Assembly: GCA_020832545.1 (NCBI GenBank)
Contig: JAFIEK010000027.1
Span: 1-53,212 of the forward strand
Source of the DNA: Pararhodobacter sp.
GTDB lineage: Bacteria; Pseudomonadota; Alphaproteobacteria; Rhodobacterales; Rhodobacteraceae
Reading direction: 5' to 3'
Length of the DNA stretch: 53,212 nucleotides
Shown: positions 16,347 through 25,044 of the stretch, one piece after another
How the letters are laid out: every line of letters starts with the position of its first letter
Position numbering within the stretch: the stretch's first letter is position 1
Notes under the pieces: generated by a model
Seen by the model: only the letters and a program-made list of their open reading frames with translations
Database searches by the model: none
Told to the model about the DNA's origin: nothing
Position numbers and translations under genes: made by a program

Positions 16347-17144
16347 CTACGTGAAGCGCGGCGGGCGTTTCTGCATCTCGGCCATAACCGCCTCGATCTG
16401 ATTGGCGGATCCGATGATGGCAGCCTGCAAACGGGCCTCCAATGCAAGGCCCGCATCGCCCCCGGGCCAGCACTGGCGCACCAGTTCCTTGGCCCCGCGC
16501 GCCGCTTCCGGGTTGCGCGCGGCAATGGCGCGGGCAAGCGCGCGGGCCTCGGTCAGGGGCTCGTTGACCAGCCGCGTCACAAGACCCAGGCTGGCTGCCT
16601 CGGTCGCGTCGATTACCCGGGCGGTGAGCATCAGTTCCAGTGCCTGATCAGCGCGCATCAGCCCCGGCAGCAGCTTCGTCAGCCCCATGTCGGGGATCAG
16701 ACCCCATTTGGCCTCCATGATCGACAGCCGGGCTTCAGGGGCGGCCAGCCGGATATCGGCCCCCAGCGCCAGTTGCAGCCCTGCACCAAAGACCGGCCCA
16801 TGCAGTGCGACAATCACCGGCACCGGCAGATCTGCCCAGACAGTGCAGGGATGCTGGAAGCGGTTGGCGGCCCGGCCGGGCGGGGGTGAGACAATCTCTG
16901 CGCGCAATTCATCAATCCGCCCTGCAAAGGACATCAGAAGCGCGGTATCTATCCCCGCGCAAAACCCGTTTCCCTGCCCGTAAAGGATCACGGCGCGCAG
17001 CCCCTCGGTTTCTGCCAGCCGCGTCCCGGCATCTGACAGCGCGGCGAACATTTCCGCATCCATCGCATTCAGCTTTTCCGGCCGGGCAAGGGCGACCTCG
17101 GCGATGCCGTGTTCGACGGTGATGGCAAGACGGTCGCTGGTCAT
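16347..17144 (-). CDS. Enoyl-CoA hydratase/isomerase family protein
   Basis: 265 residues of the crotonase fold. The oxyanion-hole segments are present: NGFCAGIDT (about 58-66) and GPVFGAGLQLALGAD (about 115-129). A Glu at the usual second catalytic position appears in SIMEAKWGL. Reactions in this family range from hydration of enoyl-CoA to isomerisation, so the substrate is open. AAGGAAGG upstream selects the start at 17144. The gene is monocistronic, convergent with the MarR gene and divergent from asmA. Confidence 0.88.
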   Translation of the reverse strand: MTSDRLAITVEHGIAEVALARPEKLNAMDAEMFAALSDAGTRLAETEGLRAVILYGQGNGFCAGIDTALLMSFAGRIDELRAEIVSPPPGRAANRFQHPCTVWADLPVPVIVALHGPVFGAGLQLALGADIRLAAPEARLSIMEAKWGLIPDMGLTKLLPGLMRADQALELMLTARVIDATEAASLGLVTRLVNEPLTEARALARAIAARNPEAARGAKELVRQCWPGGDAGLALEARLQAAIIGSANQIEAVMAEMQKRPPRFT

Positions 17145-17386
17145 GGGCGCCTTCCTTTGCGGCTGGGTGTGGGCCTCAGGGTCGCGCAAGGGCCGCGCGG
17201 GGGCAAGTGCGACGTTGGGGCAGGCGGCACGGGGGCAGATCAGTTCGCGCGGTTTTCGCGTTTCAAGGCAAGTTGACATCGTGATGGGCGCAGGGCGCTT
17301 GTGCAACGGGCTGGCTTTGCTAAGGTTTCCTTCAGTGATTTGCAGGTGGTTTGCGGGCGGTCGGCCCAGAGGGTGAGGTAAGCGGA

Positions 17387-19381
17387 ATGCGCTGGATTTT
17401 CCGAACAGTGGGTGTGGTGGTGTCGCTTGTCATCCTTGCGGTGGGCGCGCTCTTTCTCATCCCGGCCGAGCGCATTGCCGGCATTGCCGCACAGCAATTC
17501 GAGGTGGCGACCGGACGGCAACTGACCATCGGCGGCTCGGTGCGGCCCAGTATCTACCCGGTGATAGGGGCGCGAGTGCAGAATGTTGCCATGGGCAATG
17601 CGCCCTGGGCCGAGTCCGGTCCGATGCTGCAGGCAGAGTCGGTGGATCTGGGGCTGGATCTGATGGCGCTGATCAGCGGCACTCTGGTGGTGCGCCATTT
17701 CGAGGCCCACGCCCCGCGCATTGTGATCGAACGGGGGACGGACGGGCAGTTGAACTGGCTGTTCGACGGGCGCAGCAGCGGCACGGGAGAGCCGACTGCG
17801 GGTGGGGCCGGGTTGCGCGGCTTGTCGCTGGAGCGTGTGCAGATCACCGATGCCGCCGTGCGTTTCATCGACCGCGAATCCGGCACCGATCTGCAATTCG
17901 ACGCGCTTGATCTGTCATTGGCCATGCCCTCCTTTGACGGCCCGGGCGATCTGACGCTGTCAGGCCGCCACAGCGGGCAAGCATTTGAGGCCGAAATGCA
18001 CATCGGGTCGGTGGCGGGGTTGTTGGGCGGCGAGGTGGCAGCGCTTTCGGCGGTATTGCGTGCCGGTGGCACCTCGGCTTCGTTCGAGGGGCGGGGCGGT
18101 TTGCAGCCGCTAGCCGCTGAAGGCCGGGTGTCGCTGGACGGGCAGGGCATGGCCCCCCTGATCGCGCTGACCGGCGGCAGCGGCGAGCCCTTGCCGCCCG
18201 GTGCCCGCCCGCTGGCGCTGGCCGGGCAGGTGACGCTGGCCCCCTCGGGCAGCCTGCATTTGCGCGAAGCCAGTCTGGGGCTGGGCGCAAACCGGCTGTC
18301 CATGGCGCTGGATATGGCCTTTGACGGCCCGCGCCCGCATCTGAGCGGCGAGATCAACGCCAATGCGCTGGATCTGACGCCGTTCACCGGCGCGGCGGCA
18401 CCCACGGGCGATGCGGCGCCGGGCTGGCCCCGCGACCCCATCGATGCCTCCGCGCTGGGGTTGGTCGATGCGGCGGTGGCGTTCACGCTGGGGCCGGTGC
18501 AGACCGGGATCGTCGATCTGACAGCGGCGCGGGGCAACCTGTCCATCGACCGCGCGCGCGCCGTGCTGGACCTGCGCGAGGCGCGGTTGTTCGATGGCAC
18601 GCTGCGCGGCGAGTTGGTCGCCAACAACCGCTCGGGGCTCTCGGTGGGGGGAAATCTACAGGCCGACAGCGTGGCGCTTCTGCCTCTGTTACGCCAGTTT
18701 GCCGGATTTGAACGGCTGAGCGGCACCGGTGGCATCGACCTGCGGTTTCTGGGGGTTGGCAATTCGCTCGATGCGATCATGCGCAGCCTGTCGGGCGAGG
18801 GGCGGCTGACGCTGGGGCAGGGCGAGATTATCGGGTTCGATCTGGCCGGTATGCTGCGCAATCTCGATTTGGCCTATATGGGCGAGAATGACCGAACGAT
18901 CTATCAAAGCGTCGAGGGTAGCTTCGCCATTGAAGGCGGTGTCCTGCGCAACGAGGATTTGCGGATGGAGGCCTCACGCGTGTCGGTTGGCGGGCGCGGT
19001 TCGGTTGATCTGGGCGCGCAGACGCTGGAATACCGCGTCACGCCCGAGGCCCTGCGCAACCCTGATACCGGCGAGGCATTGCGCGTGCCGCTGATCATCA
19101 CCGGCCCGTGGTCCGCGCCTCGCTTCCGGCTGGACCTTGAGGGGCTGGCCGAACAGCGCCTGCGCGAAGAGGCCGAGCGGCTGGAGGTGCGGGCACGCGC
19201 CGAGGCTGCGCGGCTGGAAGAGCGGGCGCGCGAACGGGTCGATCAGGAATTGCAGCAGCGGCTGGGTGTCGAGCGGCAGGAGGGCCAGAGCGTCGAGGAC
19301 GCGGTGCGTGAGGGCGGTCGCGAACGGCTGGAACGTGAGCTTGGGCGCGGGCTGCAACGCTTTCTTGGCGGCGGCGACTGA
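17387..19381 (+). CDS. AsmA family protein
   Basis: 664 residues. One N-terminal membrane helix (about 8-30) leads into a long beta-rich region with the AsmA N-terminal pattern (GIAAQQFEVATGRQLTIGG) and the C-terminal AsmA domain (about 440-590, with IDLRFLGVGNSLDAIM). The final 75 residues are a charged Glu/Arg coiled coil. AsmA-like proteins are inner-membrane-anchored bridge proteins involved in phospholipid transport to the outer membrane. GAGGTAAGCGGA precedes the ATG. The stop is 6 nt from the convergent cytochrome c stop. Confidence 0.88.
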   Translation: MRWIFRTVGVVVSLVILAVGALFLIPAERIAGIAAQQFEVATGRQLTIGGSVRPSIYPVIGARVQNVAMGNAPWAESGPMLQAESVDLGLDLMALISGTLVVRHFEAHAPRIVIERGTDGQLNWLFDGRSSGTGEPTAGGAGLRGLSLERVQITDAAVRFIDRESGTDLQFDALDLSLAMPSFDGPGDLTLSGRHSGQAFEAEMHIGSVAGLLGGEVAALSAVLRAGGTSASFEGRGGLQPLAAEGRVSLDGQGMAPLIALTGGSGEPLPPGARPLALAGQVTLAPSGSLHLREASLGLGANRLSMALDMAFDGPRPHLSGEINANALDLTPFTGAAAPTGDAAPGWPRDPIDASALGLVDAAVAFTLGPVQTGIVDLTAARGNLSIDRARAVLDLREARLFDGTLRGELVANNRSGLSVGGNLQADSVALLPLLRQFAGFERLSGTGGIDLRFLGVGNSLDAIMRSLSGEGRLTLGQGEIIGFDLAGMLRNLDLAYMGENDRTIYQSVEGSFAIEGGVLRNEDLRMEASRVSVGGRGSVDLGAQTLEYRVTPEALRNPDTGEALRVPLIITGPWSAPRFRLDLEGLAEQRLREEAERLEVRARAEAARLEERARERVDQELQQRLGVERQEGQSVEDAVREGGRERLERELGRGLQRFLGGGD

Positions 19382-19387
19382 GCGTAT

Positions 19388-19810
19388 TCAGGGTGCGCTT
19401 TCCTGTGCTGTGCGGGCTTCTTGAAAGGCGCGCATTTCCGGTGGCCAGCTTGAGCGGATGAACGCGAGGATTGCCTCGATCTCGTCATCCGACAGAATGC
19501 CGTCAAACGCGGGCATGGCGGATGTGAAGGCCACGCCCAGATCATCCAGAACCGCCTGCCCGCCGTGCTTGGTATAGGCAAACAGGAACCCGTCGCCGTG
19601 GTGCCAGGTGTGGCCGGTCTCATCATGCGGCGGGGCGGGAAAGAGTCCATCGGGTCCGGGGCGCTGCCAGTCAGGCGCACCCTCCAGTTGCGCGCCATGA
19701 CAGGCGGCGCAATGGTCGGCGTAAAGTTCCCGCCCAAGCATCAGATCGTCGGCCGCTGCGGGCGCAGTCAGGGTGGCTAGCGTTGCGGTGAGGGCGAGCA
19801 AGTTGCGCAT
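19388..19810 (-). CDS. Small secreted c-type cytochrome
   Basis: 140 residues. A signal peptide (about 1-20, cleavage after PAAA) is followed by a single haem-binding CAACH (about 34-38) and a distal Met in SAMPAF (about 99-104), typical of a class I cytochrome c in the periplasm. The LMLGRELYADHCAACHG start and the ILSDDEIEAILAFI helix fit the CytC_CBB3 pattern. Its electron partners are not identified. The ribosome-binding site is weak, but the signal peptide fixes the start. It is convergent with asmA and divergent from the M20 peptidase gene. Confidence 0.88.
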   Translation of the reverse strand: MRNLLALTATLATLTAPAAADDLMLGRELYADHCAACHGAQLEGAPDWQRPGPDGLFPAPPHDETGHTWHHGDGFLFAYTKHGGQAVLDDLGVAFTSAMPAFDGILSDDEIEAILAFIRSSWPPEMRAFQEARTAQESAP

Positions 19811-19933
19811 GGGGACATTGTGGCCACCCGGGCCCGGGGGTGCAAGGTGGCACGTGCAAGGCCGGTGCTGGTGGGGCGGTGCTGGCAGGCGGAGGCTGGC
19901 CGCGCTATCAAGGTGGAAATCACGGAGACTCCC

Positions 19934-21301
19934 ATGAACGACAGCACGCTGGCGCCGGTCTTTGCGCATATCGAGGATAACCGCGAGCGCTTTATCGCGC
20001 GGTTGATGGACTATGTGCGCCATCCCAGCATCAGCGCGCAGAACATCGGCATCCGCCCGGTTGCGGCGCTTCTCAAGGGGCATCTGCATTCGCTGGGCAT
20101 GACGGTGGAGACCATCGAGACACCCGGGCATCCGATGGTCTTTGGCCAGTTGGGCGATGACCCGGCCCGGCCCACGATTTTGCTGTATGGCCACTATGAC
20201 GTGCAGCCGCCTGAGCCGCTGGAGGCATGGATCAGCCCGCCGTTCGAGCCCACCATCCGCGACGGTCGGATCTATGCGCGCGGGGTGGCTGACAACAAGG
20301 GCCAGCATTTTGCGCAGCTTCTGGCAATCGAATCACTTCTGGCAGTCCATGGCGGGATACCCTGCAACGTAAAGATCCTTCTGGAAGGCGAGGAAGAGGT
20401 CGGCAGCCCCAATATCGCCGCAGTGGTGCGCCAGCATGCTGACAAACTACGCGCCGATCTGGTGGTGACGGCGGACGGGCCGATGCATCCGTCAGGGCAA
20501 GGGACGATCCTTTACGGCGTGCGTGGTGTCGCCTCGTTCGAGTTGCGCGCGCGTACTGCGAAGCGTGATGCCCATTCAGGCAATTTTGGCGGCGTGATGC
20601 CGAATGCGGTCTGGCAACTGGTGCATCTCCTGGCGACGATGAAGGCCCCTGACGGTCAGATCACCATCGACGGTCTGACAGATGATGTCCTGCCCCTCAG
20701 CGCGATGGAACGCGCCGCCATGGCCCGGCTGCCGCTGGATCTGACGGCGGTGATGGAAGAGATGGGGATGACGGCGCTGGATGCCCCGGCAGAGCGCGGC
20801 TATTTCGAGCGACTGATGGCCCACCCGACGCTGACGATCAACGGGTTTCACGGCGGCTATGGTGGGGCGGGTTCAAAGACCGTGCTGCCCGCCGAGGCCG
20901 TGGTGAAATGCGATATCCGGTTGGTTGAGGCGATGGAACCGGATGCGGTGTTCGCCGCCGTCGAGGCGCATGTGGCACGCCACGCGCCTGATGTGCAGGT
21001 GGTCCGGCAAGGCGCGATGGCCCCGTCAAAAACGCCGATGGAAACCCCGGTCGCTGCGGTTCTGCGCAGCGCCGTCGCGGTGTCGCGCGGCGGTCAGGTG
21101 CTGGAAATTCCGTCGATGGGAGGCAGCTTGCCGGATTATGTGTTCACGAAGATTCTGGGCGTTCCAGCCTTTGTCGTACCCTATGGCAATGCCGACGAGG
21201 CCAACCACGCGCCCAACGAGAACCTGACCATTGATTGCTTCATGGGCGGCATCCGCACGGGGGCAGCAATCCTGTCCGGCCTTGGGGCATGGCGCAGCTG
21301 A
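19934..21301 (+). CDS. M20 family metallo-dipeptidase
   Basis: 455 residues with the two-domain M20 layout: a catalytic domain split by a dimerisation lid (about 190-330). The zinc-site motifs are visible: GHYDVQP (His/Asp), GVADNKGQ (bridging Asp), EGEEEVGS (catalytic and metal Glu), ADGPMH, and a C-terminal NADEANHAPNEN His. It most resembles the cytosolic non-specific dipeptidase/carnosinase-like M20 group, which is cytoplasmic. CGGAGAC precedes the ATG at 19934. tRNA-His follows on the other strand. Confidence 0.9.
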   Translation: MNDSTLAPVFAHIEDNRERFIARLMDYVRHPSISAQNIGIRPVAALLKGHLHSLGMTVETIETPGHPMVFGQLGDDPARPTILLYGHYDVQPPEPLEAWISPPFEPTIRDGRIYARGVADNKGQHFAQLLAIESLLAVHGGIPCNVKILLEGEEEVGSPNIAAVVRQHADKLRADLVVTADGPMHPSGQGTILYGVRGVASFELRARTAKRDAHSGNFGGVMPNAVWQLVHLLATMKAPDGQITIDGLTDDVLPLSAMERAAMARLPLDLTAVMEEMGMTALDAPAERGYFERLMAHPTLTINGFHGGYGGAGSKTVLPAEAVVKCDIRLVEAMEPDAVFAAVEAHVARHAPDVQVVRQGAMAPSKTPMETPVAAVLRSAVAVSRGGQVLEIPSMGGSLPDYVFTKILGVPAFVVPYGNADEANHAPNENLTIDCFMGGIRTGAAILSGLGAWRS

Positions 21302-21318
21302 GGGTGGTTTTGCGGGAA

Positions 21319-21395
21319 TGGTACCGACGCCCCGGCTCGAACGGGGGACCCCCAGATCCACAATCTGGTGCTCTAACCTACTGAGCTACGTCGGC
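21319..21395 (-). tRNA. tRNA-His (GTG anticodon)
   Basis: The minus strand folds as a full tRNA: acceptor GCCGACG with CGTCGGT, D arm, anticodon stem CCAGA/TCTGG around TTGTGGA (anticodon GTG), T arm with GTTCGAG, and encoded CCA (21319-21321). The base before position 1 is T and position 73 is A, so the usual G-1:C73 identity pair of tRNA-His is missing. That is the known alphaproteobacterial variant. Confidence 0.96.
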
Positions 21396-21512
21396 ACTTG
21401 CGCGCCGTTTAGCGCCGGTTGGCAATGATTGCAAGGGCTCTGTGCTTGAAACTGCGCCGGGCGTGCCGTAACGCTTTCGTCCTGAGTGCAAGCGCATCGA
21501 AAGGAGCCCGTG

Positions 21513-21740
21513 ATGGGGATCAACAAGGAAAGCCAGATCGCCGCCAATCTGCAGATCGGGCCGACGACACTGGGCATGGTGCGGCTGTATGTCGAGGGCG
21601 AGGGCGTTGAGCTGCCGCTGGATTTCGACCCCGATGAAGCCGACGAGATTGCCGAAGAGCTGCGCAACGCCGCGCAGGCGGCGCGCGCGATGGGTGCGCC
21701 GAAGGCCAAGCCGAAGGGCGGCGAGAAGCCCCGGCGCTGA
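21513..21740 (+). CDS. Small conserved protein, DUF6324-like
   Basis: 75 residues, acidic in the middle and Lys/Pro-rich at the end (PKAKPKGGEKPRR). It has no signal peptide or membrane segment. The N-terminal half (MGINKESQIAANLQIGPTTL) resembles a small Rhodobacteraceae family I know as DUF6324; I am moderately sure of that name and no function is known. AAGGAG at 21501-21506 supports the ATG at 21513 over an in-frame ATG nine codons earlier. It lies between tRNA-His and the SRP RNA, both on the other strand. Confidence 0.7.
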   Translation: MGINKESQIAANLQIGPTTLGMVRLYVEGEGVELPLDFDPDEADEIAEELRNAAQAARAMGAPKAKPKGGEKPRR

Positions 21741-21790
21741 ACAGGTCGCGGCCCCTATGCGGGGCGCGTGCGGCGTTACAAACGGGGAAA

Positions 21791-21888
21791 GGTGAGAGGC
21801 CGGGCACGACCCAAGCGGGTCTCGTTGTGGCTGCTTCCTTCCGGACCTGACCAGTTTGGCGAGGTGCCTGCCCGCGCCGACCTCTCGC
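21791..21888 (-). ncRNA. ffs: Signal recognition particle 4.5S RNA (small type)
   Basis: The minus strand contains the invariant SRP domain IV core, GGTCAGGTCCGGAAGGAAGC (GGAA tetraloop with symmetric and asymmetric loops), centred near 21845. The flanks pair as a long rod, ending with GAGAGG/CCTCTC at 21794-21799 and 21881-21886. At about 97 nt it is the bacterial short form, which binds Ffh for co-translational targeting of membrane proteins. Confidence 0.93.
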
Positions 21889-22009
21889 GGCCCATCTATG
21901 CGCAGACGCGTGGCAATGCAAGGGTGAACGGTGCCTGCCCGGGCCACGGCATTGCGCAGTGCCCAAGTTGTGGGGTAGGGAAACGGACACGCCACCGAAA
22001 CCGGACCAG

Positions 22010-22627
22010 ATGAGCAAACGCGGCTATCATCATGGAAATCTGCGTCAGGCTCTGGTCGAGGCCACGCTGGCGCTGATCTCCGAGAAAGGCCCCACCGGCT
22101 TTACCATGGCTGAGGCGGCGAAACTGGCCGATGTCTCGGCCGCCGCGCCGTATCGGCATTTCACCGGGCGCGAGGAACTGATCGCCGAGGTGGCGCTACA
22201 GGGTTATGAGTTGTTCGCCGATCTTCTGGAGTTCGCCTATAACGATGGCAAGCCCAGCATTCTGACCGCCTTCGAGGCCGTGGGACGGGCCTATCTGGCG
22301 TTCGCGCGCAAGCATCCGGGCCATTACATCGCCATGTTCGAAAGCGGCGTGGCCCCGAACCAGTCGCCGGAACTGGCCAAAGCCTCTGAGCGCGCCAATG
22401 CCGTGCTGATTCGCGCCGCCGAAGCCCTGTCTGCACGCATTCCGCCCGCGCGCCGCCCCCCTCCGGCAATGTTTTCGGCCCATATTACCGCCATGAGCCA
22501 TGGTATTGTGGAGCTTTATGCACGCGGCAAACCCGGCGCGCGCGCGCCCTTCACGCCTGAGGAATTGCTGGAGGCGGGGGTGGGGATATATCTGCGCGGG
22601 CTGGGCCTGATCGATACGGATTCCTGA
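22010..22627 (+). CDS. TetR/AcrR family transcriptional regulator
   Basis: 205 residues. The N-terminal helix-turn-helix (about 5-55) starts with RGYHHGNLRQALVEA and includes FTMAEAAKLADVSAAAPYRHF. The C-terminal part is of the WHG type (MSHGIVELYA near 164-173), found in TetR proteins that often sit beside acyl-CoA metabolism genes. The start at 22010 removes 17 implausible upstream codons. It lies directly upstream of the acyl-CoA dehydrogenase cassette on the same strand and is the obvious candidate to repress it, releasing on an acyl-CoA ligand (inference). Confidence 0.88.
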   Translation: MSKRGYHHGNLRQALVEATLALISEKGPTGFTMAEAAKLADVSAAAPYRHFTGREELIAEVALQGYELFADLLEFAYNDGKPSILTAFEAVGRAYLAFARKHPGHYIAMFESGVAPNQSPELAKASERANAVLIRAAEALSARIPPARRPPPAMFSAHITAMSHGIVELYARGKPGARAPFTPEELLEAGVGIYLRGLGLIDTDS

Positions 22628-22647
22628 TGCGGTCCGGCATTTGCAGC

Positions 22648-22727
22648 CGGGTAATCGGCTTTTGACGCAGCGTCCCGGGTGAATGGCGCGATGTTGATGT
22701 GCGATGGCGGGTAGTCGGCTTGTGACG
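22648..22727 (+). repeat. Two 20-bp direct repeats upstream of the acyl-CoA dehydrogenase gene
   Basis: Near-identical 20-mers, CGGGTAATCGGCTTTTGACG (22648-22667) and CGGGTAGTCGGCTTGTGACG (22708-22727), differ at two positions and repeat at exactly 60 bp, about six helical turns. They fill the gap between tetR and the cassette and may be regulator sites. Confidence 0.6.
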
Positions 22728-22798
22728 GCTATGCCAGTCTTGATCCCGGTTAGTGCGATTGACCGGCCGCCGTTGAGGCAAAAGATGAGGGTAGAGCC

Positions 22799-24595
22799 TT
22801 GAGTGATACGCTGGTGCCGCGCGAACTGGTGGATTTTCTGCTGTTCGACTGGCTCGCGCTGGACAAGACCCTGATGCGACCTGAATTTGCCGAGCTTGAT
22901 GTCGGGTCCATGCGCGCCCTTCTCGATCTTGCCGACCGGCTGGCGCGCGATACCTTCCTGCCTTGCTACAAGCTGGCTGATCAGCACGAACCCACGCTCA
23001 GTGCTGCGGGCGATGTGCATGTCCCGGCCCAGACCGGCGCGGCGTTGCGTGCCTATGTCGAGGCCGGGTTTCTGGCCGCCCCCTTTGCGCCAGAGCACGG
23101 CGGGCTGGGCCTGCCTGAACAGGTGCAGCTGGCGGCGACGGCCAGTTTCATGGCGGCCAATCTGGCGGTGTCGGGTTATGCAATGCTGACTGTGGCCAAT
23201 GCGCGGCTTCTGGTCGCCCATGCCACGCCCGCCCAGATCGCAGCCTTTGTGGCACCGCAGCTGGATGGACGGGCCTTTGGCACGATGTGCCTGTCCGAGC
23301 CGCAGGCGGGTTCGTCGCTGGCCGATGTGCGCAGCCGCGCGGTGCATGAGCGCGATGACCCGTTGGGGGGGCGCTACCGGCTGCACGGCAACAAGATGTG
23401 GATCTCGGGCGGCGATCAGGACATCACCCCCAACATTCACCATCTGGTGCTGGCCAAGATCCCTGGCGCTGACGGCAGCCTGCCGCAGGGCACGCGCGGC
23501 CTGTCGCTGTTTGTGGTGCCGAAAGTGCTGCCGGATGGCCAGCGCAATGATGTCGTGGTGGCCGGACTGAACCACAAGATGGGATATCGCGGCACCTCGA
23601 ACTGCCTGCTCAATCTGGGCGAAGGCACGCGCTACACCCCGGACGGGCATCCGGGGGCCGTGGGCTATCTGATCGGCGCGCCGGGGCAGGGGCTGGCGAT
23701 CATGTTTCACATGATGAACGAGGCGCGGCTGGGCGTGGGCATGGGCGCGGCCGCAGTTGCGATGCGTGCGCAGGCGCTCTCGGTCGATTACGCGCGCACC
23801 CGCGTGCAGGGGCGACTTGCCGGGTCGGCTGCACCGGTGCCGATTGCCGCTCATGCCGACGTGGCGCGCCAGCTGACCCGGCAGGCGGCACTGGCCCGTG
23901 CGGCGCTGTCGATCGTGCTCTTTTGTGGCGCGCTGGTCGATGAGCGCGACACCGCCCCCACGCCGCAGGCCCGCACTGAGGCCGATGCCCTGCTGGGCCT
24001 GCTGACCCCGGCGGCCAAGACATGGGCGTCGGAATGGGGGCTAGAGGTGAACGCCATCGCCATCCAGATTCATGGCGGCTACGGCTATACCCGCGATTTC
24101 GATGTCGAGCAGCTTTACCGCGACCAGCGCCTGAACCCGATCCATGAAGGCACGACCGGCATTCAGGGGATCGATTTCATAGGTCGCAAGATCCTGAAGG
24201 AACAAGGCGCGGGGCTGGCACCGCTGGGCCGCCGCATCAGTGCGACACTGACGCAGGCCGCGGGTGCCGGGCTGGCCAAAGAGGGCAAGGAACTGGGCGC
24301 GGCCTGGGAACATTTTCTGTCGGTCGTCAAGGCATTACCAGATATGACGCAGGCCCACTGGCTGGGGCTGGCGACCGAGCTGCTGGACGGGTTCGGCCAT
24401 GTGTTGGCGGGTTGGTGCCTTCTGGATCAGGCGGTGCTGGCGCAGCAGTTGGGGCGCAGGAAGGATGACCCGTCCCGCGTTCTCGCCGCGCACTTCTGCG
24501 CCAGCATGTTGCCGCAGGCGCACCGGGCGTTCGACATGGTCGCGAAGCCACAAGTTCCACTGATCGATTTCACCACAACAGAGGGATGGCCATGA
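22799..24595 (+). CDS. Acyl-CoA dehydrogenase (long, DmdC-like group)
   Basis: 598 residues, longer than the 380-residue mitochondrial type and matching the DmdC/FadE-like group with an extra C-terminal helical domain. The FAD and substrate motifs are visible: CLSEPQAGSSLADV (about 163-176), KMWISGG, MGYRGTS, and the C-terminal QIHGGYGYTRDF. Catalytic-base-region NPIHEGTTGIQ is typical of the group. It oxidises an acyl-CoA to the 2-enoyl-CoA. Translation probably starts at TTG 22799, giving MSDTLVP, after GAGGG. The stop overlaps the MaoC start in an ATGA, so it is the first gene of a tightly coupled operon. Confidence 0.9.
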   Translation: MSDTLVPRELVDFLLFDWLALDKTLMRPEFAELDVGSMRALLDLADRLARDTFLPCYKLADQHEPTLSAAGDVHVPAQTGAALRAYVEAGFLAAPFAPEHGGLGLPEQVQLAATASFMAANLAVSGYAMLTVANARLLVAHATPAQIAAFVAPQLDGRAFGTMCLSEPQAGSSLADVRSRAVHERDDPLGGRYRLHGNKMWISGGDQDITPNIHHLVLAKIPGADGSLPQGTRGLSLFVVPKVLPDGQRNDVVVAGLNHKMGYRGTSNCLLNLGEGTRYTPDGHPGAVGYLIGAPGQGLAIMFHMMNEARLGVGMGAAAVAMRAQALSVDYARTRVQGRLAGSAAPVPIAAHADVARQLTRQAALARAALSIVLFCGALVDERDTAPTPQARTEADALLGLLTPAAKTWASEWGLEVNAIAIQIHGGYGYTRDFDVEQLYRDQRLNPIHEGTTGIQGIDFIGRKILKEQGAGLAPLGRRISATLTQAAGAGLAKEGKELGAAWEHFLSVVKALPDMTQAHWLGLATELLDGFGHVLAGWCLLDQAVLAQQLGRRKDDPSRVLAAHFCASMLPQAHRAFDMVAKPQVPLIDFTTTEGWP

Positions 24596-25044
24596 GCCTG
24601 CTTGACACCGCACCCGGCACCGAACTGGGCCACTCTGACTGGTTCCTGATCGCACAGGACCGGATCGATACCTTTGCCGACGTGACCGAGGACTGGCAGT
24701 TCATCCACACCGACCCGGTGCGCGCCGCCGACAGCCCGTTCGGCGGCACCATTGCACACGGGTTCCTGACCTTGTCGCTGCTCAGCCGGATGTTTGGTCA
24801 GGTGATGCCGGACATGGACGGGGCGCGCGAAAGCCTCAACTACGGGTTCGACACGCTGCGCTTTCTCAGCCCGGTCCCCGTGGGGTCACGGCTGCGCGGG
24901 GTGTTTACCCTGAATGCGTTCGAGGAACGGCGACCGGGCACGCGCCTCTTGCGGTTGGGTGTCAAGATCGAGATCGAGGGTAAGGAGCGCCCGGCATTGG
25001 CCGGCGAATGGCTGGTGCTGCTGGTGTACGGAGAACAGGCATGA
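24592..25044 (+). CDS. MaoC-like enoyl-CoA hydratase
   Basis: 150 residues, a single hotdog domain. The hydratase-2 motif is recognisable as EDWQFIHTD (about 32-40), keeping the catalytic Asp and His but with QF where NP is usual; FGGTIAHGFLTLSLL follows. MaoC/PhaJ-type hydratases give (R)-3-hydroxyacyl-CoA, which could also feed PHA synthesis, though this is inference. The ATG at 24592 overlaps the upstream TGA, with GAGGG 6 nt before it. The next gene overlaps it in the same way. Confidence 0.88.
   Translation: MSLLDTAPGTELGHSDWFLIAQDRIDTFADVTEDWQFIHTDPVRAADSPFGGTIAHGFLTLSLLSRMFGQVMPDMDGARESLNYGFDTLRFLSPVPVGSRLRGVFTLNAFEERRPGTRLLRLGVKIEIEGKERPALAGEWLVLLVYGEQA

Noticed and set aside
19811-20308. 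Long N-terminal extension of the small cytochrome c
   Set aside because: It runs antisense through the M20 peptidase gene, and the signal peptide clearly begins at 19810.
22196-23854. Open frame of 552 codons on the minus strand across the tetR and acyl-CoA dehydrogenase genes
   Set aside because: It is antisense to two well-supported genes, is rich in Arg, His and Gln as expected from a GC-rich shadow frame, and has no recognisable domain. Similar antisense frames opposite phaC, asmA, lysS, the kinase and nadE were dropped for the same reason.
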